From positions 1-17,619 of the forward strand of contig CAJTTI010000007.1 in NCBI GenBank assembly GCA_910579225.1: a stretch of DNA of 17,619 bases, written 5' to 3'. Below the pieces are notes generated by a model. It ran no database searches, was not told the origin of the DNA, and worked only from the letters and a program-made list of their open reading frames with translations. Shown here piece after piece: positions 1 to 8,340 of this stretch (positions are counted from its first letter, which is position 1; every line of letters starts with the position of its first letter). Both the position numbers and the translations under genes were made by a program. The stretch comes from an uncultured Lachnospiraceae bacterium (lineage in GTDB: Bacteria > Bacillota > Clostridia > Lachnospirales > Lachnospiraceae).

Positions 1-715
<715 letters not shown>

Positions 716-967
716 TGGTTTGAAAAGCACGTAGTGATTTTTAACCAACGACAGAAAACAACGTTTTCCGGAGTCGTCACTACACTTTTCACGAAAGTTC
801 AGTCCCTTCCAGAACAACACTTGGCTGTTCTATCCGTTACTGTTTTAGGTCGCTTTTTTTCAAAAGCTGTTCTCAAAAATTGTTTTTATAAAAGAATTTT
901 CGAAGACTTTATAAAAGCACTATTTAATTATCAAGGTTCATGTTCTCGCCGCCGCTCTCGCGACGAC
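716..967 (-). other. rRNA operon leader (transcribed spacer before 16S) with hairpins
   Basis: This stretch lies between the rrn promoters and mature 16S and holds no supported gene. It is AT-rich with nested hairpins: 731-737 pairs with 777-783 (GTAGTGA/TCACTAC), inside it 748-752 with 773-777 (sharing base 777 as an alternative pair) and 754-759 with 763-768. A second hairpin pairs 811-816 with 826-831 (AGAACA/TGTTCT). A GC-rich hairpin at 950-965 (CGCCGC, tctc loop, GCGACG) sits at the expected 5' end of transcripts from the nearer promoter. On the minus strand, the segment near 923-940 reads CCTTGATAATTAAATAGTG, which looks like the AT-rich leader motifs of Firmicute rrn operons, possibly involved in processing or antitermination. 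The roles are inferred. Confidence 0.6.
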
Positions 968-973
968 CAGTTG

Positions 974-1002
974 ATAATATCACATCTCTTCAAGACTGTC
1001 AA
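974..1002 (-). promoter_or_regulatory. rrn promoter, proximal (P2)
   Basis: On the minus strand there is a perfect -35 TTGACA (997-1002), a 17-bp spacer and a -10 TATTAT (974-979). Transcription would start near 967 and run into the 16S leader. A near-consensus sigma-A-type promoter about 250 bp upstream of 16S is what a Firmicute rRNA operon normally has. Confidence 0.85.
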
Positions 1003-1099
1003 TAGCTTTTTTCTAAATTTTTCTAATCAATTTCTAAAAAGCGATTTCATTCTCTAAAATGCGACGTTTTTCCCGACCGCCTCCGCAATCGGTTTGATT

Positions 1100-1128
1100 A
1101 TATTACCAAAGATTTCTTCTTGTGTCAA
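1100..1128 (-). promoter_or_regulatory. rrn promoter, distal (P1), with AT-rich upstream tract
   Basis: The minus strand carries a perfect -35 TTGACA (1123-1128), a 17-bp spacer and a -10 TAATAT (1100-1105). Immediately upstream, 1131-1150 is almost pure A/T with A-runs on the minus strand, as in UP elements that bind the RNA polymerase alpha C-terminal domain. It is 126 bp upstream of the second promoter; tandem promoters are typical of rrn operons. Confidence 0.85.
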
Positions 1129-1154
1129 TCCCTTTTTTTAATTTTTTCAGAAAA

Positions 1155-1172
1155 TCCGGACAGCAGTCTGGA
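1155..1172 (-). terminator. weak terminator-like hairpin after the lacZ remnant
   Basis: On the minus strand TCCAGAC, a tgct loop and GTCCGGA form a 7-bp stem with one A/C mismatch, followed by TTTTCTG. It lies about 50 bp after the stop of the lacZ fragment and just before the rrn promoters, where a terminator would separate the two transcription units. The short U-run and the mismatch make it weak. Confidence 0.35.
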
Positions 1173-1222
1173 ACCCGCAAAGAAAGCCTTCCGGCCCAGA
1201 CCGCAATCCGGATGCGTCATCC

Positions 1223-1612
1223 TCATATGGGCAGAATCCGAAAGCGGCAGACATGCTCTTCTTCCGCGCTGATCCGGTATGCCGGTTCCACGTCCGAACC
1301 CCAGCTGTCAATCCCGCCCACTCCGCGTACCGCGCTGTAGATGCACAGCACCGTCCTTCTGGCAGGGGACAGTTCTTCCTGATGGAGCGCGTTCTCCAGT
1401 TCTGCCGCCGTATAGGGCAGACAGGAAAACGCGAAGGGGGCTCCGTCCTCCAACTGGAACCGCAGCGCCTGTGCGCAGGCCCCCTGTCTGCGGTTGTCAA
1501 GCACCCGGCTCCTTCGCACCTTTACCCACTGGGTATCCATATGCATCCCACAGTCCTGGGGAACCAGATAAGGGGTAACCGGCAGCCCCTTTACTTCATA
1601 AGTTCTGCTCAT
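1223..1612 (-). pseudogene. 3' fragment of a LacZ-type (GH2) beta-galactosidase gene
   Basis: The reading frame ending at TGA 1223-1225 encodes the C-terminal end of the last domain of LacZ-family beta-galactosidases (the 'beta-galactosidase small chain' domain). Diagnostic pieces in order are PYLVPQDCGMH (family: PY..PQE.G.R), FAFSCLPYTAAELENALH (E. coli LacZ has F.FNISRYS.QQL..), GVGGIDSW (E. coli MGIGGDDSW) and a final V.P.YRIS......FRILP. About 125 residues remain of a protein that is normally around 1,000, so the catalytic barrel is absent. No ribosome binding site or sensible start precedes the fragment. Homology begins near 1612, exactly where the upstream kinase fragment in a different frame ends. 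It is a deletion or recombination remnant and should not be functional. Confidence 0.85.
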
Positions 1613-1916
1613 ACTCATACCGCAGATTCCCGTCATAGGTATCCGTGCCTGCCGCATAGGAGAGGATCTCATTGTTGTTCGTGTAGATCAGATGGGACAG
1701 ACGCATGGACATCACGTCAATATCGGATCGAAGCTCTGCGATCACCGTCTCCTGCGCCTGCCTGATATTCTCCAGCGCCTGCTGGCGGAACTGCCGATTC
1801 AGCACGATCAGCGCCACATTGAGCACCGTCAGGATCGGAATGACAATCAAAAAGAAAAACGACAGGTAATATACGGTTTTTAACGGAAGTTTTCTGATCT
1901 TCTGTAACTGGCGCAT
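1596..1916 (-). pseudogene. 5' fragment of a YesM-type sensor histidine kinase gene
   Basis: The ATG at 1916 opens a frame of 106 residues ending at TGA 1596-1598. It has a short basic cytoplasmic start (MRQLQKIRKLPLK), one hydrophobic transmembrane segment (about residues 14-38) and the beginning of an extracellular helical sensor region. This is the usual N-terminal layout of YesM-like two-component kinases of about 580 residues that sense carbohydrates. HAMP, histidine kinase and ATPase domains are all missing. The frame ends at the junction with the lacZ fragment. AGGGAG lies 12 bases before this ATG; an earlier in-frame ATG at 1955 overlaps the ATPase gene. The ATPase stop codon (1924-1926) lies within the translation start region. 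The family call rests on layout and style, not on a catalytic motif. Confidence 0.6.
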
Positions 1917-1923
1917 GGCGGCA

Positions 1924-3135
1924 TCACGCTCCCTCTTTGGATTCAATACAATCATCCAAGTCCTGCATCAACAAAAAATCCTTTAGCCGAAGATGCTGGA
2001 CCGTACTTGTCGAATAATCAATGTCGTCGTTTGTAATTAAAATCTTCTTTGACAAGTGATCAATCCCTTTAAATGATCCCATTTCTCTTGTGTACGCCTT
2101 ATCCTCAGCAACACTGTACGCAACCTGAATAAAATATTTTTTATTTCCCTGTTGAGCCAGAAAATCAATTTCTTTTCCATCGTTATCGTATACCCAGATT
2201 TTGTAGCCCATATAGATCAGTTCATTGTAAACAATGTTTTCCAAATTATGTGTAAGATCATAGCGGTTATCCATGCATCGCAGCGAGTTAAAGGCTACAT
2301 CTTCATTATATATTTTTGCGTAATAGCTGAGTTCCCGCTTAGTTCTTGTCGAATATCGTTTGACGGATTCAATCACATAAGCCTCTTCAAGATAACCGAG
2401 GTATTTCATAATTGTGTTTACAGAACATGTTTCGTGCTCTTTCTTAATATAATCATGAATGCATTTTGCAGATATAATTCTGCTGTTTGAACGCAAAATA
2501 AAATTCACGAGGTTTTTAAACAGACTTTCCTTGCGAATTTTATGTCGATGCATAAGATCGTTTATTACAATCGTATCGTCCAGATCGTTTAGATATCTGA
2601 GTCTGGCATCGGAATGATCAAACTCGAATCGTTTTGGAAATCCTCCCCAAATTAAATAGTCGATCACAGAACTGTTCTTGCCAAGCTCTTTTGTATATTC
2701 CAAAATCTCTTTATAGACAAAAGGACGGATACGAAACGAGACATATCTCCCGCTTAACTCTTTGGTAAACTCTCCTGATAATAATTTTGAATTTGAACCT
2801 GTAATAAAAAGGGAGTAATCATAAAGTCGAAGTGTCTTACAGGCATCCTGCCAATTGTCCAATACCTGGATTTCATCAAAAAAAAGATAGCATTTTCCTT
2901 CTTTTCGATGATTTTCCACATACTCAATCAGCATGTTTCCATCTAAAATATTGGATGATATCCGTTTGTCTTCAAAATTTATAAAAATAATGTTGTCCGT
3001 TTTTTCCCTGACTTCCCGCATAATCTGTTCCAAAAGCACAGATTTACCAGAACGTCGTATTCCTGTAATAATTTTAATTAAATCAGAATCATAAAATTCC
3101 CGAATGGGTTCTATATAGTGTTTTCGGCATATCAT
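1924..3135 (-). CDS. AAA_14/DUF4143 family ATPase
   Basis: A complete 403-residue protein. An N-terminal AAA domain carries Walker A GIRRSGKS (25-32), Walker B YLFFDEIQ (83-90) and a sensor-like FITGSNSKLLS (110-120). A predicted winged-helix stretch follows (about 200-265), then a C-terminal DUF4143 domain with KEIDFLAQ (321-328) and YFIQVAY (334-340), an E..D...Q pattern resembling PD-(D/E)XK nuclease folds. Family members are common in bacteria and their physiological role is poorly defined. I chose the ATG at 3135 because AAAGGAGGTG lies six to seven bases before it; the frame is open up to 3183, but that start would lie at the promoter. The gene is clearly AT-richer than both neighbours and has its own promoter, which suggests horizontal gain. 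Domain assignment is firm; function is not. Confidence 0.85.
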   Translation of the reverse strand: MICRKHYIEPIREFYDSDLIKIITGIRRSGKSVLLEQIMREVREKTDNIIFINFEDKRISSNILDGNMLIEYVENHRKEGKCYLFFDEIQVLDNWQDACKTLRLYDYSLFITGSNSKLLSGEFTKELSGRYVSFRIRPFVYKEILEYTKELGKNSSVIDYLIWGGFPKRFEFDHSDARLRYLNDLDDTIVINDLMHRHKIRKESLFKNLVNFILRSNSRIISAKCIHDYIKKEHETCSVNTIMKYLGYLEEAYVIESVKRYSTRTKRELSYYAKIYNEDVAFNSLRCMDNRYDLTHNLENIVYNELIYMGYKIWVYDNDGKEIDFLAQQGNKKYFIQVAYSVAEDKAYTREMGSFKGIDHLSKKILITNDDIDYSTSTVQHLRLKDFLLMQDLDDCIESKEGA

Positions 3136-3154
3136 AGATTCACCTCCTTTCTTC

Positions 3155-3183
3155 ATTCTACTGAAAGATTTTTGTATTGTCAA
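3155..3183 (-). promoter_or_regulatory. consensus promoter of the DUF4143 ATPase gene
   Basis: The minus strand has TTGACA (3178-3183), a 17-bp spacer and TAGAAT (3155-3160). The predicted transcript start is near 3148, only about 13 bases before the ATG at 3135, so the ribosome binding site would sit at the very 5' end of the mRNA. The spacer itself contains a half-site of the adjoining inverted repeat. Confidence 0.75.
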
Positions 3184-3214
3184 ACAAATCTTTCACTACA
3201 AGTGAAAGATTTGT
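3161..3214. promoter_or_regulatory. operator-like inverted repeat with a third half-site
   Basis: ACAAATCTTTCACT (3184-3197), three bases (ACA), then AGTGAAAGATTTGT (3201-3214) form a perfect 14+14 palindrome directly upstream of the -35 box. A third, slightly diverged half-site, CTGAAAGATTTTTGT (3161-3175), lies between -35 and -10. This placement suits a repressor that covers the promoter. On the plus strand the palindrome is followed by CCTTTTTT, so it could also act as a terminator in that direction, but no plus-strand gene precedes it. On the minus strand it follows the phosphatase gene by about 40 bases and could weakly end that transcript. Confidence 0.6.
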
Positions 3215-3251
3215 CCTTTTTTGCAAAAATATTTCATTATTTTATACGTCC

Positions 3252-4949
3252 TCATTCCCCGCTGTACCGCATACAGAGCATGGTGATGTCGTCAAACTGC
3301 GCCGCATCCCCCACGAACCGGTCGATGTCGCCTTTCACCTGTCCAAGGAGCTCCTCAGGCGATGCGTCCGGAGCCTGATTCAGGGAGGCGAGCAGGCGCT
3401 CCCGCTCAAACTGCTCTTCTTTAAGGTTGACCGCGTCCGGCGCACCGTCGGAATAGACGTAGATACTGTCCCCTCGGTGCATCTCAATCTCATATTCCTG
3501 GTACTGCATCCCCGGCATGACGCCCATGACGAATCCGTGGGGGTCGTCAAGCAGCTCATAAGCACCTCCGGCCTTTCTCATGATCGGATATTCATGGCCT
3601 GCGTTCACCGCGGTCAGCACGCCGGTGGAGATCTCAAGAATGCCAAGCCATACGGTCACGAACATCTCCGCTTCGTTATTTTCGCAGAGCTGATCGTTGA
3701 CCGCCTGAAGAATCTCTTTGGGAGAGTCTCCCATCTGGGCCTGGTTCTTGATCAGGGTCTTGGAAATTACCATGAAGAGCGCCGCCGGAATCCCCTTGCC
3801 GGACACGTCCGCCACTACCAGCGCCAGATGGTCGGAATCCGTCAGGAAGAAATCATAGAAGTCTCCGCCCACTTCTTTCGCAGGATTCATGGTGGCAAAA
3901 ATGTCGAATTCCTGCCTGCCCGGGAAGGCAGGAAAGATCCTCGGCAGCATATCCGCCTGAATCTGGGTGGCCACGTTAAGTTCTGCGCTGATCCGCTCTT
4001 TCTCCGCCGTCACCCTGGTGAGATTGTCAATATAGTGGTTGATATCCATCTCCATCTTCAGAAGGGTCTCACTCAGGGTCTGGATCTCATCGCCGGTGCG
4101 GATCTTCTGAAGTTCTGTGGACACCTGATTTTCCTCTTTTACAAAACTGCTGGCTTCCGCCGCGATCAGATTGATGGGCGCGATGATGGAGCGGTACAGG
4201 ATATGTACATAGACGGCCAGACAGAGGACCGTCACCACCAGCATGCTTAAGACCGCATGGGATACATAGTCGCCGAGCGTTTTCTGCAGCGTGGCCATGG
4301 GAATCTCCACGCCGACGACCGCCGCCGTACTGCCCTCCAGCACGATGGGCAGGATGGCCGACGTATTATAGCCGTAGGCGCTCTTGGAGATAAAATAGCT
4401 GTCGGAGCGCTCACCGCTTCTTGCCAGCGCTACTGCTTCCTTAATATACGCAGGGTTCGGTCCGCCCATATCTCCGAACTCATAGGGCTCCACATAACTG
4501 TCCATGATGTAGGTCATGGGGTTCCAGTTCCTGGCAGACTCCGACGCACCCGCAGGCGTTTCGTCCAGACTGGCCACATAGAAATCATACAGCTCCTGCA
4601 TGTCCAGCTGGGCCAGATAGATATCATTGGCCCCCATATGCTCTCTGAGACGGTCCATCTGTTCCCGAAGTTCCTGATAGCGGTCAGAATCCATCTCCCG
4701 CTCCAGCGTCTCTTTCGGGATCTCCCCGTCTTTATACTGAGCGGCCAGATGGATGTAGCGCTCCAGCTCCCCTTCCTCAAAATATCCCCGGAACGTCTCC
4801 GCGATCTGATAGGCGGTATCGTTGTACTGCTTCTGGATATAGGCCCGGTACTGGATATATCCGATCCCGGTGCAGGCCGCGCAGATCAGTATGGCCAGAA
4901 CCGCGAATCCTGTCAGAATTTTTAATACTAATGCCGAATGTTTTTTCAT
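3252..4949 (-). CDS. membrane-bound RsbU/SpoIIE-type PP2C serine phosphatase
   Basis: 565 residues. Order: transmembrane helix 1 (about 8-30), a large extracytoplasmic sensor region (about 31-230), transmembrane helix 2 (about 232-252), a HAMP-like linker (about 253-305, APINLIAAEAS onward) and a coiled segment, then a PP2C/SpoIIE phosphatase domain (about 325-562). Metal-binding aspartates are in place: GGDFYD (D363), VADVSGKG (D381), YSDG (D501) and FDDITM (D553/D554). Such enzymes dephosphorylate STAS anti-anti-sigma proteins in partner-switch pathways, here presumably in response to an outside signal. AGGAG lies seven bases before the ATG. It is the last gene of the long operon, 24 bp after the MATE-HATPase fusion, whose RsbW-like domain would be the opposing kinase type. 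No STAS partner is in the window. Confidence 0.93.
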   Translation of the reverse strand: MKKHSALVLKILTGFAVLAILICAACTGIGYIQYRAYIQKQYNDTAYQIAETFRGYFEEGELERYIHLAAQYKDGEIPKETLEREMDSDRYQELREQMDRLREHMGANDIYLAQLDMQELYDFYVASLDETPAGASESARNWNPMTYIMDSYVEPYEFGDMGGPNPAYIKEAVALARSGERSDSYFISKSAYGYNTSAILPIVLEGSTAAVVGVEIPMATLQKTLGDYVSHAVLSMLVVTVLCLAVYVHILYRSIIAPINLIAAEASSFVKEENQVSTELQKIRTGDEIQTLSETLLKMEMDINHYIDNLTRVTAEKERISAELNVATQIQADMLPRIFPAFPGRQEFDIFATMNPAKEVGGDFYDFFLTDSDHLALVVADVSGKGIPAALFMVISKTLIKNQAQMGDSPKEILQAVNDQLCENNEAEMFVTVWLGILEISTGVLTAVNAGHEYPIMRKAGGAYELLDDPHGFVMGVMPGMQYQEYEIEMHRGDSIYVYSDGAPDAVNLKEEQFERERLLASLNQAPDASPEELLGQVKGDIDRFVGDAAQFDDITMLCMRYSGE

Positions 4950-4973
4950 ATGCTCACTCCTGTTTCCATTCCT

Positions 4974-6680
4974 TCAGATCACGACGATCAATGTATTCAA
5001 TCCTAATGTATTCTGATACTCCGTCTTTTTTGCCATCTTCATGATCATCTTCACGCCCAGGTACTCCATGCCCGCCTCGGCGTATTCCAGAGAATTATAG
5101 CGTTTTCCCTCCGAGCGGATGCGTAAGATCCCGCCTTCCTTTGTGCGCAGGATTCTCACATCTATAAATCCCTGATGGTGCATGGACTTTTCCGCGGTGA
5201 TGACCATCAGTTCCTCCAGAGCCAGGCTGATGGTCATGGTCTGATCCTCTGTAAAGCCGTTGCGCTGACAGAAGTCCTGGATCTTCTCGCTGGCCTCGCA
5301 GATCGCTTTCGTTTCGCAGGCCACGGTAAAATTGATGCATTTTCCTTCCCGAAACGCCGTCTCATCCAGCATATACAGACTGAAACGCCCGGTCGCCCTT
5401 CGGGCAGACAAAAACCCCGCGCCGATCCAGATCACACCCGTCAAAAGCTCCGCCAGCCAGTAGAAATGAAAGATCCCCTCTCCCAGAGGCGTCAGGAACC
5501 ATGCCAGCACCACAGTCACCGCCAGAACCCGAAGTACCGTGATCAGGTTGGCCATGCCTGGCTTCATAATGGCGTAATAATAGTAGGTCATGATGCTGTT
5601 CAGAGTGCCGAAGATCACGCCGATCCCGAGACAGCCCGCGGCAAACCGAAGATCCATGGAACTGCCGAAGAGATTTCCCACCTGACTCCCGGTCAGGAAC
5701 AAAACCGCGGCAAAAGCCGAAGCGAGCCAGAATCCGCAGACCATCTGAATTTTCAGAAGTTTTTTCACAGACAGCGGGTCCTGCTCCCCCTGATAGATCC
5801 CGAGCATGGCGGAACCGGCCTGGGGGACTCCGTTCTGGATGCAGATGGAGAACTCATTCAGATTATTGGTCACGGCAAAAGCCGCCACCATAGAGCTGCC
5901 GCCCGCCAGATTCATGATTCCGTTCAGCAGTACGATCCGAAGGGCCGAGCACAGATTGTTGGCCGCCATAGGACTCCCGGCCTTCACAATCCTGCGGAGC
6001 TCTTCCATGCGGGGGCACACCGGCCGAAATCGGAAGCCGTCTTTTAACCGGAGCAGGAACCAGAAGCTCATCCCGCAGGCCACCGCCGTGGCCAGCACGC
6101 TCGCCCACGCCGCTCCCCCGATCCCAAAATCAAAGACAAACAAAAAGAGATAATCCAGAACGATATTCAGTGCCGTCATGGTCATCATCGCCCATGCGGA
6201 CTGAGTTGTCTTCCCGGCCAGCCGAAGATAAAAAAAGGGCACATAGAGAAGCACTTTGAAGACGCCGCCCAGGAACGTAATCCGGATATAGGTCTCCACC
6301 AGCTCCCATGAATCCACGGAACCAAGACTTCTCGCGATGGGTTCCGACAAAAGGAATCCGGCCCCGCAGAGTAAAAACCCAACGGCAGCCGCCAGCTCCA
6401 GGGCAAGCCCGTAATACCGCTGCCCTTCCTCCGGACGGTTCCGCCCCAGCGCCGCCGCCGACTCCGCGAACGCCCCCGAAGCAATCAGCGATCCCACGGT
6501 GCACAGCAGCAGATAGACCGCCAGACTTTGATTCACACTGGCGATCCCCAGTTCGCCCATCCTTCGGCCCACCAGGATCCCGTCAAAGAGGACGTTGATC
6601 GTCCCTCCGAGAATCGAAAGCATATTGGGAAGCAGCGCCCGGTAATAAACCCTGGTCAGCATTTTCTGGTCGGAATACAT
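4974..6680 (-). CDS. MATE-family transporter fused to RsbW-like HATPase domain
   Basis: 568 residues. Residues 1-430 are a multi-helix MATE-type exporter (about 12 hydrophobic segments, with PNMLSILGGTINVLFDG at the start and a pseudo-repeat from about 230). Residues about 448-568 resemble the GHKL ATPase domain of anti-sigma kinases: LALEELMV (486-493) is the N-box region and GMEYLGVKMIMKMA (537-550) the G2 region, ending in LGLNTLIVV. Key residues look altered: the usual N-box asparagine is I494, and the usual aspartate of the D.G box is S523 in RSEG. ATP binding may therefore be weak or lost. AGGA lies about ten bases before the ATG. Co-transcription with a PP2C phosphatase suggests a phospho-signalling role next to transport. 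The substrate is unknown. Confidence 0.9.
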   Translation of the reverse strand: MYSDQKMLTRVYYRALLPNMLSILGGTINVLFDGILVGRRMGELGIASVNQSLAVYLLLCTVGSLIASGAFAESAAALGRNRPEEGQRYYGLALELAAAVGFLLCGAGFLLSEPIARSLGSVDSWELVETYIRITFLGGVFKVLLYVPFFYLRLAGKTTQSAWAMMTMTALNIVLDYLFLFVFDFGIGGAAWASVLATAVACGMSFWFLLRLKDGFRFRPVCPRMEELRRIVKAGSPMAANNLCSALRIVLLNGIMNLAGGSSMVAAFAVTNNLNEFSICIQNGVPQAGSAMLGIYQGEQDPLSVKKLLKIQMVCGFWLASAFAAVLFLTGSQVGNLFGSSMDLRFAAGCLGIGVIFGTLNSIMTYYYYAIMKPGMANLITVLRVLAVTVVLAWFLTPLGEGIFHFYWLAELLTGVIWIGAGFLSARRATGRFSLYMLDETAFREGKCINFTVACETKAICEASEKIQDFCQRNGFTEDQTMTISLALEELMVITAEKSMHHQGFIDVRILRTKEGGILRIRSEGKRYNSLEYAEAGMEYLGVKMIMKMAKKTEYQNTLGLNTLIVVI

Positions 6681-6702
6681 GGTTGATCTGTCCTTTCTAA
6701 CT

Positions 6703-8322
6703 TCACGCGGAATGATCCGCGACTCTTTCTCTCATAAACTCCACAAGTCTCTGATCCGTCAGATACTGCAGGGGCTTTAGGTTGGACTGCCCCGCCAGAA
6801 ACCGCCTTCGGCACTCGGGATGTGTCCCTTTCTGTACCCGGTAAACCGACGCCTCCCCGATCAGTCCCAGTCCTCTTAAGTCCTTGTAGTCCTCGTTCTG
6901 CTCCATCAGAATCCGGTCCAGAATCCGTCCTGCGTCCGGCTGGTGAAAGTCTTCGTCCGTCTCCACAAAACATTGGTATCTTCCGGGAAGCAGACGTTTC
7001 TCATCGTAAACGCTGTACTCCAGGATACGGACGCCGCACTCCCTGGCCAGAAGCTCCACCGCCAGGGAGATCGTCTGAAGATCCATCTTTTCCCCGGCGA
7101 TGTTGATGGCCTGATTTTTCCGGAAGCAGATCCTAAGCACCGGCGCCTGACCGCAGAAGCCCGTCACCTGCACCACGTCATTGAGCCGATATCGGTACAA
7201 ACCGGAGAAATTCGTCACCAGCAGCTCGTAGTACGCCCCGACTTCCAACTCTTCCATGGTTCTGGGCCTTTGGTCCCCTTCTTTATTATATGGAAGAAAC
7301 TCATAAAATCCGCTTCTGGGAATCAGCACATTGTCCGTGCTCTCCATCTGGGTCGTGATGCCCATCATGCATTCGCTGGCCGCATAGGTAAAGTAATGAA
7401 CCGGCACCTCCCCCAGATAGGCCCGCAGCATGGGCTCCTGGGCCGTGAACGTACTTCCGCCGACTCCGCTGACGAATTTCATCTCTTTAAAAAGCCGCCC
7501 GACAATCCCGTCAAATCCCTTTCTGCACTCCCTCTCCACCCTTTGAAACCACGCCTCCTCCGGCGCCGGAAGCTTTAGAAGTTCCCTTCGGACCGCATCC
7601 GACAAAGGCCGCTCCTTTGGAATCCGCCTACAGGCAATGTCTCGAAGCACCTGCTGCCAGTTTTCTTCAAAATACCGGAAGAACAGCAGAATATCATATA
7701 AAAAGAACGCCTGTATCCCCGCCATCTCCGGCGAGGACAGGGCAATCCAGAGCTTTACATAGGGTACTTCCCCCACTCCTTTGGAGAAGAGGAGTCCGGT
7801 CCCGCCAAGATAACGCTCTTCCAGGCCGAAGGTTCCCCGGTCATAGAGCTCCCGGAAATAAGCTGCGGAGAGAATGGTCTCCGTCTCCAAAGCCGGCGGC
7901 TCCATCCGAAAGACGCTTAAGTGCAGGTATCTCCCGGTCTCGATCCCCGGTACACAGGCATACGCCGCATAGTAGATCGAAAAAACACAGCGATCAAGAG
8001 CTTCTTTGGTGAGCGGAATCCTTTTCTGCCTGCCGGTGCTTCCGGAGGTCATGATATAGTGTTTGACTTCGTAGGAAGTCAGAATCTCTTCCTCTCCCCG
8101 CTCCATACGGCCAATGGCCTCCTCATAATCCGGATAATCTGATATGGGCACCTGTCTCTGATAATCCTCTGTGCTGCTGATCCCGGCAAATCCATATTTT
8201 CTGCCATACTCTGTGTCCTTGTTGTCCTCCATCAGACGGCGCAAATTTCCGCGGCTGATCTCCATTGCGTGTTCACAGTCCTCCAGAAACCGCTCCCACG
8301 CTTTCTGCCAATCGTTCATCAT
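6703..8322 (-). CDS. GH3-family acyl-adenylate/amido synthetase
   Basis: 539 residues, a usual length for the GH3 family, whose plant members (JAR1 type) adenylate a carboxylic acid and join it to an amino acid. Recognisable pieces: the nucleotide loop TSGSTGRQKRIPLT (92-105), YAASE (313-317, plant Y(A/S)SSE), and SGLYRYRLNDVVQVTGF (373-389), which matches the family GLYRYR.GDVV...GF signature, with N381 where glycine is usual. The C-terminal lobe carries NLKPLQYL (515-522). Bacterial members are little studied and the acid and acceptor here are unknown. It starts at either of two adjacent ATG codons (8322 or 8319) after a weak AAGGGTGG site, 18 bp after the regulator gene, so translation may depend on coupling. 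It lies 22 bp before the transporter gene. Confidence 0.9.
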   Translation of the reverse strand: MMNDWQKAWERFLEDCEHAMEISRGNLRRLMEDNKDTEYGRKYGFAGISSTEDYQRQVPISDYPDYEEAIGRMERGEEEILTSYEVKHYIMTSGSTGRQKRIPLTKEALDRCVFSIYYAAYACVPGIETGRYLHLSVFRMEPPALETETILSAAYFRELYDRGTFGLEERYLGGTGLLFSKGVGEVPYVKLWIALSSPEMAGIQAFFLYDILLFFRYFEENWQQVLRDIACRRIPKERPLSDAVRRELLKLPAPEEAWFQRVERECRKGFDGIVGRLFKEMKFVSGVGGSTFTAQEPMLRAYLGEVPVHYFTYAASECMMGITTQMESTDNVLIPRSGFYEFLPYNKEGDQRPRTMEELEVGAYYELLVTNFSGLYRYRLNDVVQVTGFCGQAPVLRICFRKNQAINIAGEKMDLQTISLAVELLARECGVRILEYSVYDEKRLLPGRYQCFVETDEDFHQPDAGRILDRILMEQNEDYKDLRGLGLIGEASVYRVQKGTHPECRRRFLAGQSNLKPLQYLTDQRLVEFMRERVADHSA

Positions 8323-8340
8323 TCACTTGATACCACCCTT

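Noticed and set aside
734..1057. A 107-codon plus-strand open frame upstream of 16S
   Set aside because: It covers the rRNA leader and one rrn promoter; the composition and low-complexity product do not look coding.
1147..1500. A 117-codon minus-strand open frame overlapping the lacZ remnant
   Set aside because: The other minus-strand frame carries clear LacZ homology, so this one is a shadow.
3184..3214. Palindrome considered as the terminator of the long operon
   Set aside because: On the minus strand it is followed by TTGACA, the -35 box, and not by a proper T-run; the operator reading fits better, though partial termination is possible.
3177..4250. A 357-codon plus-strand open frame beginning in the palindrome
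   Set aside because: It is antisense to the PP2C gene with intact catalytic aspartates; the product has no recognisable domain.
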